Shown: positions 38,601-53,600, counted from the stretch's first letter. The stretch: 64,000 bases of DNA from Cordia subcordata (GCA_028554755.1 JAPTOF010000025.1:6311501-6375500); one strand, 5' to 3'. Numbers and translations are program-made. The notes: generated by a model not told the origin, from the sequence alone.

Positions 38601-41600
38601 TAACTGCGGAAACCTTCCAAAATAATAGGGACTGTTTTGGTTCTGTTTTCACTTTTTGTTTCTAAAACAGTTTCCCAAAGCACAATTCAAAAACAGTTTC
38701 TGAGAACAAAAGTCCTAAAAGACTTGCTTGGAACTTTAGATGTAAGGCGGAGAGAGATTAAAGAGAAAAGTGTTTGCCATTATAATAATGCTTCTATCAC
38801 AAAATTGCCATTAAGGAAGTAGACTCTTCCGTGTTTTGTGGAGTTTTTGAGAACAAGATGTTGAAAACACTTCTGAAAGCATCTTTTCGTTGTTCTCTGT
38901 TTCCAGTTTCCAGAACAACTATTCTGAGAAGTGTTTTTAAAAACAAAAAACAGAAATAGTTTTTCCAAATAAAATTTTTTGTTTTTATGTTTTACGAACT
39001 AAAAACTGGTTTTAAAAACTCAAACCAAATAGGCCCATAGTATCTTAAACACAATGCTCCAAACTTGAGCTTGAAAACCTCAGAAAACAGAATAAGAGCA
39101 AGGCAGGAAGGAAAAGAGAAGACACAACACGTGGACAAAGTGGAGGAAATGGGGAAAAGAAGAACAGAGTTCATTAGAAACTTCAAACAATATTACAAGA
39201 ATGAAATATTAAAAATTGATATACGCTATCCAAATACTCATATTTAGTGCTTCATTGCAAAAATGCAAAAAAAGAATCACAAAATAACTTGATCTACGGC
39301 CAGTAATTGATCTTACAATATTTGTGGCATTTGTTTCTGCCACATAACCGTCTTTGTCTAGCATGACAGCATCATCAGCCTTTGCATTGTTTCCTTCTAT
39401 CTGCAACATGAATTAGAATGCACAATAAGAATCTGAAAATGGAAAATGGTGTAGTGACATTTGTTCTTCGAGAATCCAGCATTTCTCCAAGCTTTGTTAT
39501 ATACTTATTGCTTTCTTGTTTTTCTCCTGGGGGAATTCTGATGTCAGAAGGAGCTATTTTTCAGTCATCATAGTCAAGAACCTACAGCTATAAGAGTGAC
39601 TAAGCACATATAAGAGAGGAAGGCCGGGAGTGAAAGGGGGCGAAATCCTCCAAAAGTTGACAGCTGATTGACTGCATAGAGATTGTTTTTCAGTCTGCCG
39701 AGGGTGCTGGGCATGATTGTGTCGCTATGCCATGATTAAGAGGAATCCACGGATGTTCACTGCTGAGCAGAGAGTTGATCCCCGGCTCAGTGATATCCAC
39801 ATCGGAATATATGAAAGCATTTCAAGAATTTGCACGTTGAGAGTACTCATTTAAGAACATTAGGACACTCCGTTCTTGGCCATCAAGGATGAGGACTAGG
39901 ATTAGGCAGTTCGTAAAAATTGAAATAAACTTAAGGTACTAAACCATTAAAAAGAAAACATACCTTTGCTAGAATGTTGTTAAGGAGGTTGTTGTGGTGA
40001 ATCTTTGAATCCAAATTCTGGACAAGGTAACAAAAGATTCAAGTTATTGTTCTATTTGCTAGATACTCAACAACTTAAAAAGGAATATGTATAAAACATA
40101 TCCAATAGTTCCAAAAATGAAGAAGATTCAACAATCAATTATCGACCCCTTTAGAAATTTCTACAAGATTTATGAGCACGGGTTAGTCTTCTATCCCATC
40201 AAAAGTTTAGAGATTCCATTCTACAGTTCACATGGCAGTAGAGGTGGAACTTAGAATTTGTCTTTGGAAGCACAATAAGCCTTTTCCTCAGGTAGTAAAC
40301 TTTGGATGAACCAGAGTCAGAAAATATTTCCAGCATAGTGACCAAAGGATTCTATGCTGGTCATTTGTTAATTGGTTAAATCATGTAATGCAATCACAAT
40401 ATTGTGGCATTATTATACAGCTCGCAAAAAGTTCCTTGATGTTACAATATCAAAAATAAAATGGGCCGTTTGCAAGTCAGCAAATAATAAGCACAAACTC
40501 AACGCCAATTTTCTGTTAAAATCACCTCAGACCAATAACATAAGATAGTATATCATAATTGTTAGAACTAGCGACCGTCAAAAGATATCAGACAAGTTCT
40601 CATCCCGAGTAGAAATTCCGGAAGTAGGGGACTAGATCATTTGTAACAAGATTGACGTTTATAAACGGTTTAAGTTTTTGACATGTGGTCGAAGGTATTT
40701 TGACTCACTTCTTTGAGTGGGGTTTGTCAAAACTATAGATAGGGACTTGGCACGTACGTGTTCGTCTAGTTGAGTAGATGAAGTCGTACAATTACATATA
40801 AAAAATGGAAAAGTGGTGAATGAGAAAATAAAGAACAAAACTGTTTAGAAACTTTTATATAAATCCTCAATGTTTCACAAAAATAGTCAAACTAGTCCCT
40901 ATTGTTTGTAAAAAATATATTTATTCCTTAATGTTTTACAAACTTACTCAAATTAATCCCAATCTTTTTAATTCATTTTTTCTTAAAACTGGGACTAGCT
41001 TGAGTAAGTTTCTAAAACATTAAGGACTAACATAAATTTTTTACAAACAATGGAGACTAATTTAACTTTGTGAAACATTGAGTACTAATATGAATATTTC
41101 TAAACAATAGGGACTAATTTAACTACATTTGTGAAACATTAAGGACAAATTTGAACATTTTTAAACGATGAGGACCAATTTGAAAAAAATAGAAAAACAA
41201 TAGGGACTTGCCGTGAAATTTACCTTCTATGCTTACAGACTGATTTGTTTCCGAATCATCCCTAGTTCTAACTGATTGGACTTTTAGTATTTGTCATCCT
41301 CCATACCCTATGTCTTTCTACTTATGACTGTTCTGTTATGAGTGCAAAACTGCAGTCGCTAAAAACTAAGAAACTGATGGAGATTAAAGCACCTTACATT
41401 TGGTGAATTACGACGTGTGGTTGCTGTCACCAAAGTTATTCCCCTTGTATTATCATAGACTGGTGGTTTCCATTCAGCAAGCACTGCAAAGTGTGGAAAT
41501 TACACGACTAATTGAACAAGATAGGGAATCTTGTAGTGTTTGACATATGCTGTAATATAGAAGAAAATAGATCTTCTCTTAGGCTATAGTGGCATGACTA

Positions 41601-44600
41601 GTTGAATCAGATTCTATGGGATTTTGAAGTAAAGATGAATTGCACATGCACTATGTAATTTCATGGTAGTAAAAATGCTTAAGCATCTGCTATCTTCCTT
41701 GGAAGATGTTTTCTGGCTAGGGTCACCTGTGATCAATTGTGCGAACACCATGCTCAGAACAAACAGAAAAAAAAAAACTTTATCAAAATAATATAATCAT
41801 GATTTATAAAGATAAACTAGTCCCTTGTCAAGGTTGGTTCAGGTTGATGTAAACTGACAGCCCCTTAAAATACATAAGATCTGGCTATCTAGCACTCAAT
41901 GATTAAGGAAAGATAAGTTCAGCTCAACCCCTTTGAGAAAAGATCTGTTAAGGGTCAAACTATGAGAAGTCAGCAAAATGATATCCTTTCCAAGATTCGA
42001 AAACTATGAGAAAGTCAAAACTTATTATCTCACTATTTAGAAATCTTTCTTTCTACTGGCTAAGCATTATTATTGTGGAAACATGTTGACTCTATTCCCA
42101 TGCATATTCCACATTGCTCCCCATTGTAAAGAAAGACATTTCAGAGGAAGGAGAAGGGAGATGGAAAATCATTTGATTGCTAGCAATATTAATCAGATCA
42201 CGCTAATGAAAATCCCTTATTCACTGATGAACAGAGGGGAGTTCAATAATTTGGTTTTTGACGAGAAGGAAAGTGGATACTGATCCTATGTTCATTACCC
42301 AAGCAATTTATGTTAACTGTAGCTGTAATAAAATGTGATGAGAAAGCATAAACGAGGAAAGACAGAAATATTTGAATAGTTGTCCAGTTAACACAGTAGC
42401 TCACCTATTAAAGTGCATCCATAGAGGTTGAAGGCTGGGCTCATTCCAGATGTTACCTACAAAAAAACAGTTTCAAAGTATAAGTTTCCTAATCGCTGCT
42501 ATATTTCTATATTTACAGTTAAAGGATAAAGTGACAATTTTATCGCTTAATATTGAAGAACATCCCAGTTAGGTAAAGTGACTTTGCACTACCTCTTACC
42601 CTCGTGTCATTGGAAGAATGATTTACTTTACAATAGCATTACCTAGTTAAACCTGAATGTTCAATATCACATTCACAAACCTATGACCAAAGCATATTCA
42701 TCTTAGAATGAGGAAACATAGGCACTAGCATCTTCTTCCCACTTTACTTTCTTGATTACATTTCCATGCAGAAAACTGAAAGCATATGAGGATCCTACAG
42801 GTCCATCGACAAGATCACCAGAACACAAACTTTAATTCACATTATAACCAGTTTGATTCTCTGACAATAAAATGGCACATATGCCTTCTTCAGAATTTGT
42901 TCCATCCTAACAAATTAAACATGTTATTATAGACTCTCCTAACTCCACATTAAGGCTTTAGAGCGGGCCATCAACCACCAAGAGGCAGCACAGTAATCAA
43001 TCCAACTTCTTCTGACAAAGGTCATAAACTCAATTAAGCATAAATTTGCTACTTTTCTAATTTATTCCCCATCCGATTACTGAAAACAACAGAAATTGCA
43101 AAAAGGAAAAAGAAAGAAACAAAAAATTAAGAAGGGGGGGGAAAAAAAAACACTTTGCTTTTACAAGCCAAAATTTTTATTTGGAGAATTCAGAAGTGTG
43201 AATAAGGATGGTAATTGAAGATATGAGTTATGTTTCTTTAGAATAATGTTGTCGGAGCATCTTTGTTAGTACATCCATGTTGTAGGTAGAGTTTGTGCAC
43301 AAGGTAAGGTCAGATTTAGTTTTTAAACAAACATAATTGCAAAATAGCTGCTGCAAAAGGATGCTAGTACCAGAAGTGGACTTCTTGAGTGACATCTACA
43401 ATGTTCAGGAAAAATCTTCAAGATTTGGTGAAATATATTTGAAATCATGCTTAGCTTACTTCTCTAATATCTCTCCTGTAGTAAAGGCTAGATTAGCTCT
43501 AGGACGTACTTAACTTTCCTTTTCTTCAGACTACCTGATGTATATACTGCAGCCCCTGTAATTGTCATTTATGCAATAGAATAAGAAGTTTTCTTCTTCT
43601 TCTTTTCTACATGGCACCAGAGCTTAGGTTCTTCTTTTCTGCATGGCACCAGAGCTTAGGTTCTGAGCTCCGTTTCTTCTCCTTTTCACCAGCCTTCATT
43701 GCAGGTAGCCATCAGTATTTCTAATCTTTATTACCAAGAAAGGTCATCTTGACCTTTACTGGCACTGCTGCTTGCTGTTGTTGCTTGGTACTTTTTTAAT
43801 CTGTCATCACTACTAAACCACCTTCTTCGTCAGGAACCAACTGCTATGCAGTCACAAGTGAGATTCTGATCTGAGTAAGCTGAGTCAAATCAGTCCTCAA
43901 AGAAATTTGAAATGAACATTTTATTTCCTGTTCAGCCACTATGTCTAAAACTTTGGAGTCCTTCACAATTATCTCTATTTCCCAACAAATTCCTATTTGA
44001 CCTGAGAATTTAACCTTCAGAGTTCTACAGACAATTGAATTGAATGAACTCTATCGAGTGGTCTCAATCTGCCAATATCCTTTTGATGAGTCGCAGAAAG
44101 TGTAAATATGTGAGTGGAGATATAGAGACACCACTAGAGATTGATAAGTCCTATGAGATAGCAGAGGTGGCTAATGCCAGTGTTATCATGGCTGCTACAA
44201 TCTATGTAACCTGAGATTAATAGGACATATCTGTTGCTTCCGACTGCCAGGGACATTTGGTTGGTATGCAAATTACATGAGAAAATGAGTTAAATACCCT
44301 AAATTTAAAAAAGAAAAACAGAAAAAGAAAAAAGAACTAAAAATGCCGTGTTTTTCAAACTAATGAGTTAAATACCACAAAATGAAATTCGAGTTTTGAA
44401 AACTCTAACTTAGGGTCCCAACTAAGTGGGTTTGGAATCAGCGTGGCGGAATTGGCACAAATTTTTAGCAAATCGGAGTTTTGAAAACTCGAAGTTGTTG
44501 CAACTTTGAGTTTTCAAAACTCGAATTTGTCCTTTTTTTAATTCTTAGCAAGTTCTATGGCATTTAACTCATTAGTTTCAAAAACATTGCATTTAACTCA

Positions 44601-47600
44601 GTAGTTGATAGCTCTTGAATTTTGGTTGTTAACAGATAGCTGTTTAGCCAGCTGATTGAATAAAATTTGTTCGATCAAATTAGCAATTGGATTAACTGTT
44701 GGATGTAGGGCTGAGCATAACTCAGGGCAAACCGAAAATCGAACCGGAACCGAACCGAATTATTATTTTGGTATTTCGGTTCGATTTCGGTTACTTTTTT
44801 TAAAAAAGTTCCATTTTCGGTTTCGGTTCCAGTTCCTATGCTAAAATTTTGGTTAGGAACCGAAATAACCGAAATATTAAATACTAAGTAGTTTAGACGT
44901 TTAGCACTCATAGGTATTAGGTAATAGGCTTTTATTTTATAATTGAATATTCTTAAATCTTTAAAGTTTAACCCTTTAGGTCTAATCATCAAATCAAAGC
45001 CCTAAATCTAAATCGTCTCGCTCTCTCAACCTCAAGCTCAAAGCCCTCGTGCCTTGTTCCTCCTGCTCATCGCTCGGTGTCGATGCCGGCCATCGCTTTT
45101 GCAAAGTTGCAGTCTCACGCAGTCGCTAGAGTTGCCTAAAGCTCGTTTGAACAAAGTTAACCCACGATGCTTGTTGCTCATTTGAAATGGGTTTCTATTT
45201 GGAATAAGTTTAAATTGAAATGCAACCCTTCTCATTTGGTTGGTTTCTTTCTTGGTCTGCAAAGAAAAGCTAAACTTTGAAGCCAGTAGATGAGTTTGGT
45301 TTAGTTATGAATCCCAAGTCATTGAGTTTTTTCCTTTTTGCATTTTTATTCACCTTTTTCTAAAACTTTTTGGCATATGTTTTTTATAAATTTGTGATAA
45401 GTCATGAGTAGATCTATTCTAAGCAGAGCTAATAATCTTTAACCAAGTAACCAACCAAGACTTGTATCTGTTCTTTTCATCTATTTTTTTGTATTCGTTC
45501 TTTTCATCTTGCGACTTGCAAGGCTTTCAATAAGACAAGAAAGATTGATTTATTTTAGGTGTATGAGATATTGCTATTGTGCACCATTAATCCTTCATTT
45601 GATTTGAATTTGAATTTGCTTTTACTTTTTATTTGCAAATATATATGAAAAATTCAGGTTATGATTTTTTGAAGCAATTCGGTTATTTCAGTTAATAACC
45701 GGAACTGAACCGAAAAAATCAGATTCAGTTTGGATTCAGTTCCTAAAATTTTTAAAATTCGGTTTTCGATATTTTGGTTTCGGTTCGGGTATGGCTGAAT
45801 GCTCAGCCCTAGTTAGATGCAAAATGACGTAAAAAGGCATTGGTATCATGTTATTATTATAATAATAACAATAATTGTTATTATTATTAATGAAATAACA
45901 TAATTTATTTTACAATTAAATATATATTTCTTATAATCATATTTTATTATCAAAGCATAATAAAATTATTTTTTTGATAAATTAATTTTATTAATATTAT
46001 AAAAAATATTTTTATAATTAATTGAAATTTTATTTTATCAAAAAAAAAATAATATATGGACAAATAAGACTTGCACTTTTTTGGGTATATTTTGATGTGG
46101 ATAGAAATTGAAATTGATATTTGTGTTATTTGGATTTTTATTTGTGAAAGAAAATATAAAAATGTAGAGAGAGATTGGATTTATGGTAAAATTGCCAAAA
46201 AGTTATTTTAGTAAGGGTAGGATTGCCAAGAAAAAATTGAAACACTAAATGCTATTATGAAGCGTTAATATTATTAGCTTTTCAGAAACACTACTTCAAA
46301 CACTATTTTAGATGCAAATACTTCTTAAAACACTATTTTATCGAATAATATTAATTGGACAAAATAGGGTTTTGACTTGGTCAGAACACTAATTGCTACT
46401 TAAAACACTGTTGCCGAATAGGACCGAATGGAAGTTACATGGCAAACCATAGTCATTAGATTTCTAATACGCTCCAAGTTGTGGTACAAGTTTGGATATG
46501 GTGTACGAGTTTATAGGGTATGATAGAGGTACTTTTTTTGTATGGTAATTGGGTTCATGGTACATTGTGAAGAATGATTAGATTCATCTACCAAATATTA
46601 TGAAGTGTAGTGATTTATTTTGCTTAATAATTACGAAAATCAATTTGCTCCAAAGTTTAATTAAAATCCAAAATCCAAATTTTATAACTAAGATAATTTT
46701 CTAGTGAGTAATATAAATTCAAAATAAAGAAAAATAGAACTACTACTTTAACTTAGACCAACAAAGACTAAAAACAAAGACTTCAAGTTGTTTTTCCCTT
46801 CCCATTTTTCCCTCTTGCATGACCTATTGGTGGCTTAGCTACTCAAGTCATCGTTAATGAACTAGAATGTGAATCGTAGTATGTCAATATACAAATGCAC
46901 AATGAATCAAGATGTTTGCTTTGGTACACAGTTCCAAGGGTGTTAGATGAATCTTGTACAAAGATGGAAAAGGTACAAAGGCCCCTACACAAAGTTAGGG
47001 AGCAATTCATCCCAGTACTTTTGAGAAACCTTCATTCAGTGAGGACCAATTAAAGCATTTGGATAGACTATTGAGTCTCAATTAAATTCCAACACATCTC
47101 CTACTAGTTCCCTTGCTCAAAAAGGCAGTTCTGATAGGGCCCTTAATACTTCTTTCTGATCACCCACTACGGATAGTTGATTCAAGTGCTAGTGATAATA
47201 TGACTAGCTTTTATCAATTATTCTTATCCTACACTACTTGTCCCAATAATCTTTTCTTTTCTTTTAAACCACCTACCACATGGAATTTGAACCCAAGGCC
47301 TCACGCTTGGGGAAGATAGTCTCAACCACTTGAGTTATCCCCTGATCCCTTGTCCTAGTAATCCTAATATGTATTGCAAATGGATCTTTATCTCGTGTTG
47401 CAAGGAAAGTTCTTTTGTTCTTCCCAAACACTTAACTCTACAATTTGTCTTACATGTTCCTAACTAGCCTTGTAAGCTCTTGTTCTTACATGTTCTAACT
47501 TGACTTGTAATCTCTTGTCCATTAGCAAGGTCAGTAAAGATTCAAATTCTGTTGCTAAAATTCACTGGATATTGAGTTTCAGGATAGAGCGTCAAGAATG

Positions 47601-50600
47601 ATGGTTTTTTTTGCGAGTTAAGTGAGAATTTATTAAAACGTAATTTGGTACATACCATCCGTTACCCCCAAGTCAAAGATGCAACATATCATTTGGTGAC
47701 AAGACTTGGGGATAAGCAACAAAGATTGCACAAAAGAGTACAAGAATGAGAAAACTCAATGTAAATCAAGAAACAACATGGTGCAAAAACTAAGCGGGAG
47801 TAGGCGAGTGCAAATGCGAAGGGCTAACTCTTTCTTCTCTTCCCCGATCTTCTAAGGTTTCAACTTGTACTCCTTCAACTTGCACAAAATTTCCAATCTC
47901 TTCTTCTCCATTCTTTCCATTCTCGGGCTTATTTTTAATTTCATTTGGGTAATCAATCTTCAAGGGCATTTCATTATCATTTTCTTTTCCAATTCCAGCC
48001 ATATTTTCTTCACTTTCCTTTGCATCTTCATTATCAAGGTTGGCAAACTGATTTGAGCAAGAAGGCAAATTATCCGAACATTTTGCCTGAATTATGCTAG
48101 GAGGGATTTCAACGCTTGAGAAAGGTTTTGGATCCACAATATGAGTCCTTCTCCATACTTTCTTTGTTGATCAAGAATGATGGTTGGCTGTCCTGGAATT
48201 GTTAATCAACTCGCTCAAAGTTCAGGCAGTTTACATTTTCTTTCTGTCAAAGATGAAATAATTTTTGGGTACTATGGATGAGACCATCCAAATTCCTTGT
48301 ATTTGAGCAAAGTCTTTCCTCCACTTTCCAAGAACAAAATTATCTCTTTTCTAATGTGAATTTGTCAACTTGCCAAAGGTCATTGTACCACCTTTTGTCC
48401 TCATCCTTATAGGTAGCACCCAACCCTTTTCTCCCACGCATAGTGACCTTCGGGGCCATCAAGAGAAAATATGACGGGGACATGATGGTTCATCCCATTC
48501 ACTGATGATCATACCGGGATTTTTGGGTATGTCTTTGAACGAAAGTGTGAGGCTGCCCAGGTGTTCAGAAACTTCCATAGTACAATAGTAACCCAGTACC
48601 ATACCGAGGCTCAGATCCTAAAAATTGATAATGGCAAAGAGAATTTCAGCTTCATTCTTGGCCAACTCCTCATGGAAAACGGTATTGTACTTGTGTCTAC
48701 CACACATCAATAATACGGTACCAATGAACAAAGGTATAGACACCTGTTAGATGTAGCTTGAGCAATTATATCTACTACTGGGGTTCCTAAACACTTCTAA
48801 AGAGATGCTATTCTTACTGCTGCCTATCTTATCAATAGAATGCCCTACCAGGTATGCAAGTATCAAAAACCATTCAACATATCTTGGAAACCTACCCTCA
48901 TGCACAGTTCTGTGATAAGTTTCAGACGTATTGAAGGCGAGAAAGACAAACTCTGGGCTGTGCATCAGTGGAATCAATCGGCAATGACTTCCACAAGGGA
49001 AAAGAAAAAGGGAGGGGAGAGAGAGAGAGACAGAGAGAGGGAGGAGGAGGAGAATGAAGTACATCAGATATTTATAGTCACCAATCTGACTTGATCACCA
49101 AGCTTAACTAAGCACTTGGGTCCTAAATAGTATGTTAGCCAGACTCAGACACAGACATAGTGCAAGTGTCAGACACAGAAATTTTCAAAATTTAGGACTC
49201 TGACACTAGGTCTATACATGTCTTGACTTTGGATTCAGATACTGGGGTCCTGTAACTTTCTAAAACTTTAATTATTTTACATGAATTTTGAAATCATATG
49301 ACAAGGAAGAGAGAGGAAAATAAAAATAATAAGCAAAAGGATGAGGAGGATGAGGAAAGTATAATTATTAATTAAAAAGAAAAGAGTTCAAGTGTTGAGA
49401 CTCTAATCCTTTATTGGAGAGTCAGAGTCCAAGTTTCTGAGTGTCAATACAGGCAGTGTATCCCCATTTTGAAGTCCAAGTAACATAGACTAACTGAACT
49501 AATACGTCACGTGAAATATGTAATTAGCTTCAACGGAGACATTTCCCTTATCATGTTTATTTCTAGAGTTTTTCACTCGTCCCTTCTTGTGGATGGACTC
49601 CTATTTAAATTTCTGTGGTGTGAATATCCTAAGTTGCATAACCTGCTAGGGTTCTGAACTAATGAAATATTTTCCTTATCGAAAGGAGGGGAACAATAAA
49701 AAATAAAACAACAACAACAACAGTAATAATAACAAGAGAAAAGAAGAAACCTTCTTGCCGCGCGTTAGAGTTAATCGGATATGTGCACTATCAAACATTC
49801 CATTAACTATGAGAGTTTTAAAAATAGCTTCCCTAACCTGCAAAAATTTTCATGCAGTCAAGTAAATATCAAATTATGGAAACAAAGGAATAAAACACTT
49901 GAACAAACAAAAGCATACGGAAATTTAACCCTCAAAAAAAACAAAGAAGAAGAAGAAGAAGGAGAAGAAAAAGAAACCTGCAAAAGTTTTTATGCAGTCA
50001 AGTAAATATCAAATCACAAATACAGAGGAACAAGCACATCAACATACAAAAGCATATAGAAAGATTAAACTGCAATAGAAGTCATTTTAGCACCAATAGT
50101 GTCAATATCATTTGTCAATATGTTTGCCAGAAGGTCAAACCTCTTCTCTAGTTGGGACATCGCTGAAAGCTAAAGCTTTTGCTGAGTCAAACAACCTGGA
50201 AAATAATAAAATATGTGTTAGTTGAATTAAACTCATTCAAATTTCTTTATGTAAAATTTGCAATCTCTTTCTTGATAAAATTACACAAAAGAACAGTTTC
50301 ATAAATGATCTTGATATTATCTACAATCAATGTTACAACAAACAGGGATAAGAGAGAAAAGATAACCATAAACAAAAAACAGAAACCTGAACTAGAAAAA
50401 TACTCATGATTTCTGTGGTTTGGCAAAAGTACAAAAGAGTGCAAGTGACTAGGCCACTAGAAGTTGAGAACTTCAAATCTTTTCCCATACTCAATCCATC
50501 CTAATGCTAGTGAAAACTGAACTCTCTGTTGGTAGTATCCCTTTTCATAAGCATCCAAATCAGATCAAACACACCAAAATGGACCCAGGTCCGTGAACGA

Positions 50601-53600
50601 CCATTTGAATATCTTGCAAAGTCCACAATCAGGCAGGCCATCAATTTGGGGTGCACTATGAGGTATTACAATAATCACTAACAATTGGATGTAACTTTTT
50701 GTTGATATAAATTTCTTAAATTGAACCATCATGAATTCTAATGCCATGTTAACTTTCTCTCATGAACTGATGCCACAAAACATACCCTCCTAGTCCTTCT
50801 ATAGCTCCTGATACAGAAGAGATCTAAGATCCTCCCTGTTGAAATTTATACTGGCACGATCTAGACGGTTGCTTCACAGAACTAAAAGCTAGGAAGGATC
50901 AGCTCATCACATCCAATGCTGCATCCCCAGTAATGGAAAAGCAATGTTAATCAACGTGGATAAGGGCTCATTGCAGTTCAAGCTATATATGGTTTAAAAG
51001 CCTTCTCTACATAATAAGTCCTCCTAATAAAGTCAACGTCCCCCGATTAGGTAGGTCCTGATAGTCAACTTCACTAAACAGGAGCGACTACACCTCAACC
51101 CCAGATTCGAATCTGATGATAGAGATTCGCCTGATCTTCTTGTTGGTGGTAATGCTCCAAGGTCTAGGCCTTTCCTCTGCAAGCCTATCAAGTAAGCCAG
51201 GTCAGCACGCAAGTTGTCCTTCACCAGCTAGACCTCCTTTGAAAGGAAGGACCCACTCTTTTTTCTCTTCTATGTTAATTGTATATTAAGCCGTAAAAAT
51301 GAACAGTCAGGAGCGAGGTTACGAGCTGCGAACGAGAGAAAACCTGGGCACTGGTGAATAGTTGAAGGTGTGCTGATTCCCCAAGAAAGGAAAAGGTGAG
51401 TGCAATGAAGCAAATCCAAGAAACCTGGATTGTGCCATACGGATAGGGATGTCAATGAGAATCTTCTCAAGAAAGAAATTCCCATCCAAAATGGATATAC
51501 TATTGTCACTTCCAATAAAAAGGTTGTGTTTATAGTAGCAACACATTCTGTTACAGGACTAACTACATCCTACAGATTCCGACTCCATAGGAAAGGAATT
51601 ATATCCTTTAACTGATTTAACAACCCAACAGTACCGCATCAACAAATTCTGACAAATAAAATCGGTTTACTACTCAGTTCTCCTTTCAGCAGGAATATAC
51701 CTTCTCCCTTAGTTCTGCTATTCAACTTTCACATTCAACAATTTTCAGATTAACCTTTGCTTCACAAGTTCAAGGATCAAAACTCCTTCAAGCACATAAC
51801 CACATCAAATTCTTTTTTTCACTCAGTCACCTATAGTTGAGAGTTAGATACAATCGCCTATGAGTTAGTTTACTTCCAATCCTGGAGATGATTCATTCAC
51901 TCAAATATTTGACTTAACAAAAAACAAAATGTTTTTCGAAGAGTTGTAGACCTATAAAGCTATATGAATGCAAAGGAGTTACATTCATTTTAAGAATTCA
52001 AGAATATAATAGGCTCATCTGTTACAGAGATGATCTATCTTTTCAGGAGACTAAAACAGCCAACACTATATAATAACCAAAATTCACGATTTTGTCGGAC
52101 ATATTAAAAAGAAAATGGAAGGCTAGAGAGTTCCCCATGTTGCATGAGCCACAATGTATAAACTTATCATTTTATTTTGACTGACCTATCCAAATGCTCC
52201 TCAAGTTTAAATATCTTCCCATCATAGATTCGAAGTCCCTCCCAAACTCCATCACCACCTTGAACAATTGAGTCAAAGACTGAAACCTTAAAAGTTTGCA
52301 AGATAAAGACTCAGTCTGGGACCTCCGGAACCGAAAAGACATCGATATCCATTTTGACTAAAATTCTCAAATTCTCCAGACTAATCATTTCTTTGAGTAT
52401 CATGAAGAAGTACCTTTGCACTTTCACGAGGTACAATCTCTTTACCAACCCAAGCAAGCAGCTTTTCATTAGCAGGAACAGGAAGAAAGGGCTGAGGTAA
52501 GTTGGATTTCGAAATGGATGAAGCCCTCCTTGCCTGGCGCTTTAGCATGTTGTAGAAAGGTAAACTTTGCTCCAGCAACTCATAATAAGATGAAGGCAAT
52601 GTCTGAGAAACGAAGAAGACAAATAAATAAGGAGAAAATAGAGCGAGATCTGTTTGGTGTTCATGAACTTTTGCACACACATATATTTGAGTGACAGAAG
52701 GAGAAGAAAGCATTGAAAAAATATCAACCTTTAGACTTCACGAAAGCTACAATTTTTGCATTAATATAATTGCTTCATCATAGTCTGGCATCATACACAT
52801 ACACTAAAAACCAGGAAAAGGAAACAAAGTGAATATGAACTTGCATGAGATTAGGCAGGCATGTTCTCTTCTGAAAAAAAGGAAACTTTGTCAGTGGGAG
52901 AAGCACCATGGGTCTGAAAAATTCACATAATATTGACTTCATTAATTTCTTTCTTTATTAGCAAAAAATGGAGAAGTTTGTTGCTATTGAATTTATTATT
53001 ACTCCATCTGCACCAATACCAAATTGTCTGTTGGTACAGTATTATATACGTGTCTGAAAAATCTCAATATTAATTTATCATAAAAGACATTTAAAGAACA
53101 TATCCAAATGTTGTTGCACTTGCAATACCAAGTAGCAGGTGTATCGTATTATTGTGCCATAATATCAACTATAGCGTTATGATGTTCCTAAAAGTATCAC
53201 GAGTACACAACATGCATATAGAAGTTGTAGAAAACTGTGGTGCTGAAATTATCAAAAAGAGAAAAAGCAAGCCACCCAATGTAAACACAATAAAGATCTA
53301 AACTATCAAAAAATACATATAAAAGCAATACCAGGGCAGATTTTTTATATTACTAGCAAAATAGCATCCACATGAAGCAATCATTGCCATTTACATGGTT
53401 AACACTTTAACTATATACAAAAAATTGGAAAAAGAAGCTGACAGGTGCCATCAGATACTTCCTAAGATACTGTGCTGCCCACAACCATCTCCTATTTATC
53501 AGTAATGGAGGTAACATGTGGATTTTTTACTGGTGCCATTTTGAAACTATTCATATCGTCCTTTAAATGTTGCACCACAAATCAGAGCATGGCATGGTAT

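Larger units (their letters stand above)
47113..48960 (+). mobile_element. copia protease-integrase relic with two insertions
   Basis: Plus strand. A protease motif at about 47170-47205 ([11 protein letters not shown], with the active-site Gly of DSG changed) is followed by protease tail, GAG-pre-integrase at about 48260-48400 ([22 protein letters not shown]) and integrase at about 48490-48900 ([15 protein letters not shown]) with many stops. It is interrupted by a SINE (47251-47349) and a retroposed piece (47605-48170). When the insertions are ignored, the domain order is normal. Confidence 0.8.

Noticed and set aside
51033..51224. Candidate SINE from a B-box-like GATTCGAATC
   Set aside because: No A box at the right distance, no tail and no target duplication.
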